Assembly (NCBI GenBank): GCA_022486815.1
Contig: JAKVJW010000004.1
Coordinates: 1 to 64,000 of the forward strand
Origin: Prevotella sp.
Lineage (GTDB): Bacteria; Bacteroidota; Bacteroidia; Bacteroidales; Bacteroidaceae
DNA: 64,000 nucleotides
Reading direction: 5' to 3'
The notes under the pieces: model-generated
The model's input: the letters and a program-made list of their open reading frames with translations, nothing else
The model's database searches: none
What the model was told of the DNA's origin: nothing
Shown: piece by piece, positions 9,801 through 18,518 of the stretch
How positions within the stretch are numbered: position 1 is the first letter of the stretch
Layout: every line of letters begins with the position of its first letter
Translations under genes and position numbers: made by a program

Positions 9801-10203
9801 GATCCTGAATATCATCCATAGGAATAGTAGACACAGCTCCCGTGAGATCAGCTTTTTTCTGAGAGCCATAACCGACAACCACAACTTCATTCAAATCTGT
9901 ATTAGAAGCCTGAAGCCGCAGATTTCCACCAACAGTAGTTACATTCTTATATCCAAGATAAGAAACGATTAATTTACTTCCAGCAGGAGCGTCAATCCTA
10001 TATTTGCCATCCAAATCTGAAATTGTAGCCAACTTTGATCCCTGAACCCGTATTGTAGCGCCGACTACAGGTTCCCCCTTTTCATCCAGAATAGAACCTG
10101 TATACATCTTATTATTATTCTGGGCTACCGCAAATAAGGATATAAATACCGTTAAGCCACACATTAATATCCTTTTATATCTATTTTTCATAGTAAACTT
10201 CAT
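6868..10203 (-). CDS. SusC/RagA-family TonB-dependent outer-membrane transporter (pair 1)
   Basis: The 1111-residue protein has a signal peptide ending near FAVAQ, a carboxypeptidase-regulatory-like domain (TGSILDEKGEPVVGATIRV, about 34-115), a TonB-box-like LNEVVVVGYG, a plug domain with LFVIDGYIYPNDV and SISVLKDASAAVYGARAANGVI, and a 22-strand barrel ending in the aromatic C-terminus NLTF. It imports glycan fragments using TonB energy. Met5 (10191, MKNRYKR) is an equally plausible start. It follows the DUF5123-like lipoprotein gene by 5 bp and precedes SusD 1 by 31 bp, so all three are one transcript. Confidence 0.95.
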   Translation of the reverse strand: MKFTMKNRYKRILMCGLTVFISLFAVAQNNNKMYTGSILDEKGEPVVGATIRVQGSKLATISDLDGKYRIDAPAGSKLIVSYLGYKNVTTVGGNLRLQASNTDLNEVVVVGYGSQKKADLTGAVSTIPMDDIQDLSSGGLAGMLGGLVTGLSVSGGQGRPGDNARLYIRDTNDLSDIGSTAQEPLFVIDGYIYPNDVKVGNVSENLGAEAFNNLDPSEVESISVLKDASAAVYGARAANGVILITTKKGKIGAPKISYNGTFGFTTAASTPKMLNAYEYGKMYNAVAAADPENTSLNKTTQLFQSDELQAMKNLNYDLLDKYWKTGATQKHSVNISGATERASYFGNLAYFKQDGNLGKLSYNRWNYRAGIDVKISRWMGANLTVSGDYGKKMKPLVKVAGSNEENDYRSLLYRPRYIPETVNGNPIFSYGVSNTLEDNVQRYAFDVLQNNGDYRKNMTSNMSINGSVNYDFGWSKILKGLKLSFSYSKSINQDKGNEYGSSYQLYAMQNRFGSGNHLYTPVGNEDPSTYYESGNFISSQINNGNYLSRDMVRTDNYQINFTAQYARSFGLHHVQALFSIEKSEAESEYLNGYVSEPYSFTTGQSNSAVGSTDYTTFTRSESGTLSYISRINYSYAEKYLLEFLLRSDASTKFAPKNYWGVFPSASAGWIISEENWFKKVAPWVDFLKVRGSFGLTGRDNTAPWQWMQVYAQDSNGGVLFGNSTSIGSGNRITINKNNSAVNRDVHWDKDYKVDLGLDFKVLNNRLGGTIDFYRDWNREMLMNISQTVPGTVGTQSAATNLGKMDNWGWEFSLNWNDRIGKDFKYSIGVNTGYGDNKVLNMDFAHDYLYRQILKNHRSDIGIWGMQCLGMFRSFQDINEYFAKYHITSYMGLPKDQVRPGMLIYKDVRGAQQADGSYAKPNGVVSYDEDQVCLSKRSSNPYGFTLNLHVSYKGISLMTQLHASWGAYNFIPSQALKPYYGIEATNMPVFWKADNMYSYQNAYDGSGNLVVAENREAQYPNLKYTSINSVTSSFWRVSATQIALNHLTIAYTIPKTWLNSLNVGIENARINVTGQNLIRFCNPYPDHFIYPLGSYGSYPTLRKFTIGINLTF

Positions 10204-10208
10204 TTAGA

Positions 10209-11687
10209 TTAATTTTCATCTTCTTTAAACCAACGGGGATCGCCAGTCTGTTTAGACACCTGTTCCGATCCCGTTGGAGTCAGATTACCATTGGCAGGAT
10301 CTTCGAAGGCCGGATCAGACTGCAATTGGTATCCCTTATCATAAGAAGTATTACCAGTCTCAGCAGCTCCGTTAAACCAATAAGTATTATTATTAAATAC
10401 GCATTTTGTTCTATAAGAAGAAGCTCCACGCCCCCCACATATACGACGGGGAATCTGGTTGTTTCCACAATCAACCCAAATATTACTTTCTACATCAAAT
10501 AAAGTATAGTTACGACCCGAAAAGCCACTGTAGTTGCACCATTGGCCTGATTTGCAAATATTATAAAAAGAGCAATTTAAAAAATTAACAGATTCTCCAT
10601 CACTGGTATTATATCCTGCTCGGTCTACGCGTCCGGCACTACTATATTGGATAAAGTATTTCATGCTTGTATTGCCGGTATTCCACCAAGAAGAATTACG
10701 AATAGTAATATCCTTAATAAATCCTGACTTAAAATGAAAATATGCCAGGCCATTCATATTTGATAAAGTAGAGGTCTGGACGGTACAATGATCCATCAGG
10801 AAAGTTTCAAGGCAATACATTTTACTATTATCAGACAAGAAGTCACCCTGTACACCTGTAAAATCACAATTTGCGATATGTATAGCACCTATAATATTAT
10901 AGTAAGAGCCACTTCCTTTTGCTCCAAGAAGAGACGCTGGAGCATCCTTACTTAACTGAATGACAGGGGCTGAAGAAGTCGAACAATCAAATTTGATATT
11001 TTTCAGTGTCAAAGGAGCAGCTGTAATTAATGCAGCTTCTTTACTCGTATACTGTACTAATGCCTTATCAGTCTTATTCGTATTCCGTAATGTTACTTCA
11101 CGTATTCCAAAATCCACGGCATTAGAAACGGTATACTGTCCTCCTGGTTCCAAATTATAATTAACATTAGTAGTATCAGACGGAACCGGATTTTCCAGGA
11201 AATAAGCAGATAGATCCGTCCCGGAAGGAATCGTTGCATAAGTAGGAGTAAAAGAAGTAAAAGTAACAGTTGTAGAATCAGCAGCATCCGTATTGTATGC
11301 TTTTTTATTACCGAGGACCTGAATGACAAAACGATAGTTTGTATCCTCTGCTCTCTTGACAGCAAGGGTACATCCATCTATGACTTCACCCATAATACTA
11401 TCCACAACTACAGATTTCTCAGAATTAGTCACATCATAAACAGAAACCCGATAACCGCCAGCTCCAAATACAACGGGCCATGAGATAACGGTCTTCGAAC
11501 CATCCGTAGCAGGAACAACAGAAATGGAATCAGCAGGAATCGCAGTCAATTGAGTTTGAAAAACGCCAGAATTGAATGTTTCCGGACTAAATCCATCCCT
11601 AGCGCATGAACAGAAAGACAATGTCACTAATGCCATAAAGGTATAGAAACAAAGCCAACGTTCTGAGAAGAAATGATTTGTTTTCAT
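10209..11687 (-). CDS. Surface lipoprotein with fibronectin-III and beta-helix regions (DUF4957/DUF5123 type)
   Basis: I start this gene at 11687 (MKTNHFFSERW), because an upstream Met at 11750 would bury the signal peptide. The mature protein begins at the lipobox LSFCSC. An FnIII-like domain follows (ISVVPATDGSKTVISWPVVFGAGGYRVSVYDV), then a long beta-helical region of short repeated strands (LTLKNIKFDCSTSS, IHIANCDFTGVQGD, FLMDHCTVQTS, ITIRNSSWWNTG). Proteins of this build accompany SusC/SusD pairs in pectin loci of Bacteroidetes. A surface glycan-binding role is likely and a pectate-lyase-like fold is plausible, but I see no catalytic signature. It sits 5 bp upstream of susC 1 rather than in the usual place after susD. 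Confidence 0.8.
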   Translation of the reverse strand: MKTNHFFSERWLCFYTFMALVTLSFCSCARDGFSPETFNSGVFQTQLTAIPADSISVVPATDGSKTVISWPVVFGAGGYRVSVYDVTNSEKSVVVDSIMGEVIDGCTLAVKRAEDTNYRFVIQVLGNKKAYNTDAADSTTVTFTSFTPTYATIPSGTDLSAYFLENPVPSDTTNVNYNLEPGGQYTVSNAVDFGIREVTLRNTNKTDKALVQYTSKEAALITAAPLTLKNIKFDCSTSSAPVIQLSKDAPASLLGAKGSGSYYNIIGAIHIANCDFTGVQGDFLSDNSKMYCLETFLMDHCTVQTSTLSNMNGLAYFHFKSGFIKDITIRNSSWWNTGNTSMKYFIQYSSAGRVDRAGYNTSDGESVNFLNCSFYNICKSGQWCNYSGFSGRNYTLFDVESNIWVDCGNNQIPRRICGGRGASSYRTKCVFNNNTYWFNGAAETGNTSYDKGYQLQSDPAFEDPANGNLTPTGSEQVSKQTGDPRWFKEDEN

Positions 11688-11780
11688 AATTAAACGTTTA
11701 AGGTTAATCGTATTTATATAGATTGAAAGACCTGATTCGGTCAATCGCATTTTCTCAAGATTCCTCGAGGAAGAGTAGAT

Positions 11781-12668
11781 TCATTGAAAAATTTCTTTTA
11801 AAAATCCTACATTCCGACTATAATTATACTTCACATCATGAACCCGATGTATATCACGGCTGCGTTCTATAATAAGCCATCCGCTCCATCCCATTTGGTC
11901 CAGCGTTCCTTTTATTTTTTGCATATCTATTTGCGGGTCTTCCCTGAGATTCACCCCATCGGTATTACTGGCAAGAATTTCCACAATGGCATTGCTTCCC
12001 AACTCTTTCAGTTCTTTACAGATATCACGATGTTTCTCCACAGCATCCTGAAAACTATAGTATATCTTAATACCGCCACTATGAATTCTCTTCAAGAGTT
12101 TTTTATTATCTTTTGCATCAAGTCGAGTACGAATTCCAATGATAACATGCGCTTTTGAAGCCATCTCCCCAACTACATGCAAACGATGAACCAACTTATC
12201 ATATAAAGAATCTGTCTTTTGCCAGTCCTTTCCACATCCACCCAAAGGAAGGAAAGCAACTTTACTGCCAAAAACACTCATGGTATGAAGGCAGTCCCGG
12301 ATCAAATCCTTATAATTGTTACGTTGAAGGAAACTTTGTGCAAAAAAACCACTCATAGCAACAGTAGGCACCTCTACGCGAAGGCTATCAGCTGTACGGT
12401 GGAAAATATCAGCCTCCTTTGAATCACGCAACTTATTTTCAAACAAAATATTATTGCCTAAAGACCCCATATCAAGTAAGACACCATCAGCACCGATAGC
12501 TTTAGCTAAGGCAAACTCCCCCAACTTCTGTCGCTTCAGGATCATCCAGTCGCATATTCCGATATAATAACGAGTCTTTGGTTGAATAGTAGTCTGTGAT
12601 CTTACCGTAAAAGAAGGCAATATCAGTAAAGCTTCAAGTAGTATTAGTTTAAATAAGGTTTTTGTCAT
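11781..12668 (-). CDS. Exported TIM-barrel protein of the sugar phosphate isomerase/epimerase (AP endonuclease 2-like) superfamily
   Basis: The 295-residue protein starts with a cleavable signal peptide (MTKTLFKLILLEALLILPSFTVRSQ). The rest reads as a xylose-isomerase-like TIM barrel: YYIGICDWMI, GADGVLLDMGSL, VPTVAMSGFF, IGIRTRL, IVEILASNTDG and WSGWLIIERSRD. Cytoplasmic relatives isomerise or epimerise sugars and inositols with a divalent metal, but an exported copy is harder to place. Several usual metal-site residues are not obvious: the His of a typical H-x-N strand is missing, while Glu and Asp remain in the last strands. It could be a periplasmic sugar-processing or sugar-binding protein. 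It is the first gene of the operon leading into the lipoprotein and SusC/SusD 1, with a 93-bp gap after it. Confidence 0.65.
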   Translation of the reverse strand: MTKTLFKLILLEALLILPSFTVRSQTTIQPKTRYYIGICDWMILKRQKLGEFALAKAIGADGVLLDMGSLGNNILFENKLRDSKEADIFHRTADSLRVEVPTVAMSGFFAQSFLQRNNYKDLIRDCLHTMSVFGSKVAFLPLGGCGKDWQKTDSLYDKLVHRLHVVGEMASKAHVIIGIRTRLDAKDNKKLLKRIHSGGIKIYYSFQDAVEKHRDICKELKELGSNAIVEILASNTDGVNLREDPQIDMQKIKGTLDQMGWSGWLIIERSRDIHRVHDVKYNYSRNVGFLKEIFQ

Positions 12669-12953
12669 TCTTCCTTCAATTTAATATACCAACAATCGTA
12701 TATTTTTATATGAACGAAAGGCATAAAATTTTGTAATCAGAAGATACGACATATTTAAACATCAGAGCTGCTTAAATCTATTAAACAATGTACTATATCA
12801 TAAACGCGTGTCAACAAAAAACATCATTATCTAAAATGACTTAAGATATCTATAGTTATAAATCATTTACAAATACCATCACATCCTATAATGATCTTTA
12901 TTAGAAAAAAAGGAAGCACTTAGATATAATAGAAAAAGCCTATTATCGCTTTC
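12669..12953. other. Intergenic region upstream of the exported TIM-barrel gene
   Basis: This AT-rich, non-coding stretch must contain the promoter of the SusC/SusD 1 operon. I find no good TAnnTTTG/TTTG pair on the minus strand. That would fit a promoter depending on an activator, but this is inference. Confidence 0.35.
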
Positions 12954-12998
12954 AAAAAAAATCCTCAAAGGAATTAAGATATAATTCTCTTTGAGGAT
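12954..12998 (-). terminator. Intrinsic terminator of the SusC/SusD 2 operon
   Basis: Inverted repeat atcctcaaaggaatt (12961-12975) pairs with aattctctttgaggat (12983-12998) apart from one bulged base. On the minus strand it is followed by seven T residues. It lies 54 bp past the stop of the SusD-like gene at 13053. Confidence 0.9.
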
Positions 12999-13052
12999 TC
13001 AAATTACCAGTTTAGTTAAATAATAAATGTTTTATTCCTTCACAGGAGTTGA

Positions 13053-15029
13053 TTAATATCCATTTGTACCATATTCGTCTGCATTTTCTATCTGATTAAG
13101 GAATGTATAGGAAATAGGGCGCAAATAATTCTTTTTCTCGTCAAAATTTCTATAAGCACGGATATTACCCTTCTCGAGTTGCTGCTTTAGGCAATGATGG
13201 CGTTTCAATACTCCCCAACGCTGGAATTCGCCACAAAGTTCCCGAGCATATTCATCAAGCACATCCTGCTCACTTGCCGTCGTCAATTTCATGTGATTCT
13301 CAAAATCAGTTGAATTATAACAAGCACGTTTACGCAACACATTCAAATAACCGGCTGCAGCAGCACCATTACCCAATTTCTGCTCAGCCTCTGCAGCTAT
13401 CAGATACATCTCAGCCATACGAATGATAGCGATATCACCATTCTTCTTCTGTAAATTGCTGGAATAGTAAGCACCATCATAATTCCAGTTATACTTACTG
13501 CAAGCAGGAAAGAGTTTGTAAAGTTCCGTCTTACCATCCAGTTGTGTAGAATTTTCAATATACTTGCCTTCCTTATCAAAGAGATCATCGATATTAACAG
13601 TAGCCTGAATGCGAGAAGCTTTCTGAGCATCCGTCAATTTATCCTTTGACAAATATAACATGAAACGGTCATCCTGAGGATCCAACGGGTATTCCGGATC
13701 TACATAAACATTCTTTGGAGTTTCCAGATCCGCTATATTACCCGAATGGTCACCTTTAGGCCAGACCTTAGCAACATATTGATTAGAGAGAGTCCGAGTG
13801 ACCAAATTAAAATCAGCATAAGGATAGACGGTTTTGCCAATAACTGAATTATCTTTTCCATACTTTGCAGCTAACTCGTTTGTCCATACAAATGGTTTCG
13901 GATTATCATAGGAACCGTTCCAAGAAGTAGTCTGGACCCACGAAGACCATCCAAAAGCACAAGTAAAAGTCTGCTGCCAGCGTTTATCATATTTTGCATT
14001 ATATAAGTCTATCAGATACTTAGAAGGAGCCATGACAGCATTATCATAACGTCCATAAAGATAATTCTGATTCTTCTTAACAGAATAAATATCACTTGCA
14101 GCTTTATTAGGATCTGCGCCCATATAGCCGAAGATATTATTCCCCCGTTGATTAATTGCATTTGCATCCGGGTTAGGACCTACTGCCAAGAAAAGAGCTT
14201 CCTTGTTATTACGATTATTCGCCTGAGCCCACATATCAGCAACATCATCATAAAGATAGGCATCATAAGAAGCTGCATTCTTGATGAGATCCTCACTCAC
14301 TTCCTTAGCACGTTGCCAATAACTGACATCACCTTCCTTCAAATCAGCATCACCAGCTCCTTGTGCATATACACGAGCCAGCAATCCTAGAGCTGCCTTC
14401 TTAGTTGCACGAGAACATTGTCCCATATAAGGTTTTACCGGTAAATCAGCCGCAGCTTCTTTCAAGTCTTTAACCATCTGAGTATAGAGTTCCGGATAAG
14501 TGCTCCTTTCCGGACGATAGTTTACACCTGTTTCCTCTGTTGGCTTCAACGTAAGAGTTACATTACCATAATAGGTAACTAAGATGGAATAATAGAAAGC
14601 ACGTAAGAATTTAGCCTCAGCTGTCAGAGTTTTTATTGATGCTGGATCTCCACCTTGGACGTCCTTTGCATATTCAATAACTGCATTGCAACTATTAATA
14701 CATGAATAAGCCTGAGTAAAGACTTTATTAGAAGCATTTGTATTCGTTGTCAGCCCCTCATAATAGAATAATTGCTGAGCCCACGTCTTATTATTCGCAC
14801 ATTCCCAAATATCCGTCCCCAACTCTGAAACAGACATAAAGTCGAAAGAAGAATAAAGTTGACCATAAAGGGGCTCATAGCAATATGTTTCCATCCCCGA
14901 CCAGCCGTCAAAAGAATACAATTTCTGTCCTCCTGTACCTCCGGCCGGATCGTATTCATCAAGACCGCATGATGCAAGCATTAATATTGAGCAACCTAAG
15001 AATAAAGTTTTCTTAAATATCTTTTTCAT
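13053..15029 (-). CDS. SusD/RagB-family glycan-binding lipoprotein (pair 2)
   Basis: The 658-residue protein has a lipobox at LASCG (MKKIFKKTLFLGCSILMLASC), the SusD N-terminal fold (TLTAEAKFLRAFYYSILVTYYGNV) and the RagB C-terminal signature (YLNVLRKRACYN, DVLDEYARELCGEFQRWGVLKRH). It is a surface partner of the SusC-like transporter 22 bp upstream and helps load oligosaccharides into it. Length and composition are ordinary. No enzyme belongs to this two-gene unit, so its substrate cannot be told from context. Confidence 0.95.
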   Translation of the reverse strand: MKKIFKKTLFLGCSILMLASCGLDEYDPAGGTGGQKLYSFDGWSGMETYCYEPLYGQLYSSFDFMSVSELGTDIWECANNKTWAQQLFYYEGLTTNTNASNKVFTQAYSCINSCNAVIEYAKDVQGGDPASIKTLTAEAKFLRAFYYSILVTYYGNVTLTLKPTEETGVNYRPERSTYPELYTQMVKDLKEAAADLPVKPYMGQCSRATKKAALGLLARVYAQGAGDADLKEGDVSYWQRAKEVSEDLIKNAASYDAYLYDDVADMWAQANNRNNKEALFLAVGPNPDANAINQRGNNIFGYMGADPNKAASDIYSVKKNQNYLYGRYDNAVMAPSKYLIDLYNAKYDKRWQQTFTCAFGWSSWVQTTSWNGSYDNPKPFVWTNELAAKYGKDNSVIGKTVYPYADFNLVTRTLSNQYVAKVWPKGDHSGNIADLETPKNVYVDPEYPLDPQDDRFMLYLSKDKLTDAQKASRIQATVNIDDLFDKEGKYIENSTQLDGKTELYKLFPACSKYNWNYDGAYYSSNLQKKNGDIAIIRMAEMYLIAAEAEQKLGNGAAAAGYLNVLRKRACYNSTDFENHMKLTTASEQDVLDEYARELCGEFQRWGVLKRHHCLKQQLEKGNIRAYRNFDEKKNYLRPISYTFLNQIENADEYGTNGY

Positions 15030-15051
15030 AATATTTTTCTTATATAAATTT

Positions 15052-18000
15052 CTAAAAAGATAAATTTACCCCAAAAACAAACTGGCGTGTCAACGGATAA
15101 TTGAAAGAACCATTCATTTCAGGATCATAATCTTTTAACAAACTATTTTTCGTATAAATTATAGGATTAGTGATTGTAGCATATATTCTCAGTTTTGTCA
15201 TTCCTAGAGCATCCAGAACATTTTTATTAAAATTATATCCCAGAGTGATGTTTTTAACTTTAAAATACGAGGCATCCTGATAAGCTAAAGCAGCATATCC
15301 AGTATATTGAGTCAATGCTCTACCCGCATTTATAGCAGGAAAGACATTTGAAGGTCTGTCTTCTGTCCAATATTTAAAATTGGAAGGGAAGTTATTCACT
15401 CCTGTAGGATCATAAGAAGTCATCATGTCATACTTGATCATTTGTCCCCAACGCCAATACATAAAGACTGTCAGATCAAAATTCTTATATTTGAAGGAAT
15501 TCTGAAAGCCCATAGTCCAATCCGGAGAATTATGTCCTAAGACCTGATAGTCATTGCCACTATAAGCATATTTGTTATCTGCTGTATAATAAACTTTATT
15601 TCCTTGATTGTCCAACTTATAAAATTTACCATCACTTTCTTTTTTCATACCCGGAACATCGATACGAATATCACCAGGTTTACATCCGAAAACAGCAGCA
15701 TCTGTTTCTTCTCCCTTTTGCCAAATACCATCCAACTTATAGTGATAGAAAGAATTTACAGGATGTCCCAGAGAAAGTGAATAATCTCCATTCGTAATAT
15801 TATTCGAAACCCCATTCATAAGAGAAGTAATCTTCTCTTTATTGGAAGTAAAAGTAATATCCGAATTCCATTTAAAGTCACGTGTATCAATATTATTTGT
15901 ATTCAAAGCCAACTCGACACCATTATTCTTTGTTCTACAAAGGTTTTGATTCATCATATAGAACTTGTTAGCTGAAGTGTATCCACCATTAGTAACCGGT
16001 AGCTGACGTGACCAGATAACCCCTTTAGTAATAGTCCGATATAGATCAGCAGTAAGGTTGATTCTTCCGTTCAAGAATGTCGCATCAAATCCAATATTAG
16101 TATTATATGATTTTTCCCAACTCAAGGACTTATTAGCATATTCCTGCGTATAACGATAAATCTGCATAGGGGTAGAGAGGTTACTAAATTGCATATTGGA
16201 AAGTTCCAAAGAAGAAATGGTAGAATATGGTGCCAAACTTGCTGTACCTGTAACACCATAACCAAAACGAATCTTCAGATTATCCAGCCAACTGTGTGTT
16301 GCAGCCATGAACTTTTCATCAGAAAGTCTCCAACCCAACGAAAAAGCAGGGAAAGTATCCCATTTATTACCACTTGCCAATACAGAACTACCATCACGAC
16401 GGATAGATGCCGAAGCTAAATATTTTCCTTGATAAGAATAAGCTATACGACCAACAAGCCCCATCGTCCTTGACATCTGGTATAATGAACTGATAGTGGA
16501 ATTAGCATCACCCGTCTTACCCATATTATGCCAGAGATAAGCATTATCTGTAATATTTGACTCTTTCTGAAATGTTTCATCATTACGGTTATCTGACCAT
16601 GAAGTAACAGCAGTAATCGTAAAGTCATGGACACTGGCAATCTGGAAATGATAGGTAAGAACATTTTCCCAAGTATAATTATACTGCCTGTCTTGTTTGA
16701 TAGAAGCATAAACATCACTATTCGTACCAACAGCATTAGCACCATTGGCATTGTAATATTGATACGAACCCATACCTTGGAAATAATTATTTCTGGTATA
16801 AGTAAGAATAGCCTGCAAACGACTTAAGATGGAAAAGCCTTTAAAAGGCTTGATTTCAATATAAGGATTAAAATAGAGTTTAAAATCCTGATTATTATTT
16901 CTATAATTTTCCTTATTATTCAGAAGCAAATTAATGTTTGTACTGGATCCATAACTTGGTTGAATTGCCAGATTACCATCCTCATCATACAATGAGCCAA
17001 TAGGCACGCGAGTCATAGCCTGATCCAAATGAGAATAAGCTTTATTCTGATAAGCATAAGACATACGTGCATTAACGCCAATACTTGCCCATGATTTTAA
17101 TTTATGGTCAATACGGATATTAGAAGAATACACCTTGTAATCATCATTCTTATACTGCCCGGTTTCATCCGAAAAGTTAAGAGAAAAATAAGCACTGGTT
17201 TTTTCTGTTCCACCAGAAAAAGCTGCACTATAATTCTGTGTCATGGCAGTCTTCAGCAAAGTTTTTGGCCAATTGATAAAGTGACCGGCTTCAGCAGCCT
17301 TATAGGCTCCTGTACCCAACACGCCATCAATGACCCGTTCATCATCTGCAGTAGAAGACCAGTTGCCAATAGCTTTATTGGCATCGCGAATACCTTGCAG
17401 GTATTCTTCGCCTGTACGCATTTCAGGAGTTTGAGACCAACCATTTATACCCAAATAAGAATTGAAATCCGTCTTAACTTTTCCCCGGCTTCCATTTTTG
17501 GTTGTAATAATGACAACGCCATTTGCGCCACTAGCTCCATAGACAGCTGTACTTGAAGCATCTTTCAACACTTCAATAGTTTCAATATCATTAGGGTTCA
17601 ATGTAGAGTAATCTCCTGGCATGCCATCAATAATGAATGTAGGATTGCCACTGGCTGTAAAAGAACGAGTGCCACGCAGTTGCATGGATATTCCTGATCC
17701 TGCTTCACCTGATGTTTTCTGAATATCCAATCCTGCCACTTTCCCCTGCAAAGCCTGCATCGGGTTAGCATTAGGGTTCATCGTAACGTCTGTAGACTTA
17801 ACAGTAGTAATAGCTCCTGTCAAATCCCGTTTTTTCTGTATACCATATCCAATAGCAACAACTTCATTCAGTCCGAGAACATCAGGTTTCATTCTGAATA
17901 TAGCCGCACCAGCACTCACCGAAATAGATTTATATCCTGTATAAGACAACTGAATTTTTGTGCCAGCAGGGATGTCCATACTAAAATTGCCATTAAGATC

Positions 18001-18210
18001 AGTAACTGCACCTACTTTACCTGAAAGTGTTTTCACAGTAACACCTATAAGAGGATCCCCATTTTCATCAACAACCTTCCCTGTTACCTGATGTTGTTGC
18101 AACATAGACAGATTAGATGTCACTTTATTGGCTAGAACTGTCACAGGCTGTAGTATGCCGCAAGACGTTATTGCCAGAAAAGAAAACACTAATTTTTTAT
18201 AATTTTCCAT
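15052..18210 (-). CDS. SusC/RagA-family TonB-dependent outer-membrane transporter (pair 2)
   Basis: The 1052-residue protein has a signal peptide, a carboxypeptidase-regulatory-like domain (VTGKVVDENGDPLIGVTVKT), a TonB-box-like LNEVVAIGYG, a plug with PTFIIDGMPGDYSTLNPND and TIEVLKDASSTAVYGASGANGV, and a barrel ending GVNLSF. It is the import channel for the glycan bound by its SusD partner. The 308-bp region upstream separates it from the binding-protein gene on the same strand, so it probably has its own promoter. Confidence 0.95.
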   Translation of the reverse strand: MENYKKLVFSFLAITSCGILQPVTVLANKVTSNLSMLQQHQVTGKVVDENGDPLIGVTVKTLSGKVGAVTDLNGNFSMDIPAGTKIQLSYTGYKSISVSAGAAIFRMKPDVLGLNEVVAIGYGIQKKRDLTGAITTVKSTDVTMNPNANPMQALQGKVAGLDIQKTSGEAGSGISMQLRGTRSFTASGNPTFIIDGMPGDYSTLNPNDIETIEVLKDASSTAVYGASGANGVVIITTKNGSRGKVKTDFNSYLGINGWSQTPEMRTGEEYLQGIRDANKAIGNWSSTADDERVIDGVLGTGAYKAAEAGHFINWPKTLLKTAMTQNYSAAFSGGTEKTSAYFSLNFSDETGQYKNDDYKVYSSNIRIDHKLKSWASIGVNARMSYAYQNKAYSHLDQAMTRVPIGSLYDEDGNLAIQPSYGSSTNINLLLNNKENYRNNNQDFKLYFNPYIEIKPFKGFSILSRLQAILTYTRNNYFQGMGSYQYYNANGANAVGTNSDVYASIKQDRQYNYTWENVLTYHFQIASVHDFTITAVTSWSDNRNDETFQKESNITDNAYLWHNMGKTGDANSTISSLYQMSRTMGLVGRIAYSYQGKYLASASIRRDGSSVLASGNKWDTFPAFSLGWRLSDEKFMAATHSWLDNLKIRFGYGVTGTASLAPYSTISSLELSNMQFSNLSTPMQIYRYTQEYANKSLSWEKSYNTNIGFDATFLNGRINLTADLYRTITKGVIWSRQLPVTNGGYTSANKFYMMNQNLCRTKNNGVELALNTNNIDTRDFKWNSDITFTSNKEKITSLMNGVSNNITNGDYSLSLGHPVNSFYHYKLDGIWQKGEETDAAVFGCKPGDIRIDVPGMKKESDGKFYKLDNQGNKVYYTADNKYAYSGNDYQVLGHNSPDWTMGFQNSFKYKNFDLTVFMYWRWGQMIKYDMMTSYDPTGVNNFPSNFKYWTEDRPSNVFPAINAGRALTQYTGYAALAYQDASYFKVKNITLGYNFNKNVLDALGMTKLRIYATITNPIIYTKNSLLKDYDPEMNGSFNYPLTRQFVFGVNLSF

Positions 18211-18518
18211 TTATTAATAAGTTTTTAGTTATGACTTTAAAAGAATGCTAAAACTTCAGCTTTGTTATTTAACCTATTTGTATATAGAAGACGATTTTAA
18301 ATAAAATTTGTAACCAGTCAGAAAATCCATTAAAGAAAAACATTTTGAGAATTAATTAACATCCTAAAATTTACTATTATCTTTCGTAAAAAGTTATGCC
18401 TTCACGACACAAAAAAAGTATGACTATAATCGCTTTCAACCCTCTCGATCTTATTTACACCATATAAAACAGATAGCCAAGAATACTCAATAAACCTTCA
18501 GCTCAGGCAACAGGAACT
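18211..18518. other. Intergenic region upstream of susC 2
   Basis: This non-coding, AT-rich stretch should hold the promoter and leader of the SusC/SusD 2 operon on the minus strand. I see no perfect -7 box and no strong hairpin. It does not resemble the shared leader of the two plus-strand susC genes. Confidence 0.35.

Noticed and set aside
11761..11772. Perfect palindrome ttcctcgaggaa near the end of the exported TIM-barrel gene
   Set aside because: It has no loop and no T tract, so it is not a convincing terminator; a 12-bp palindrome alone is weak evidence for a binding site.
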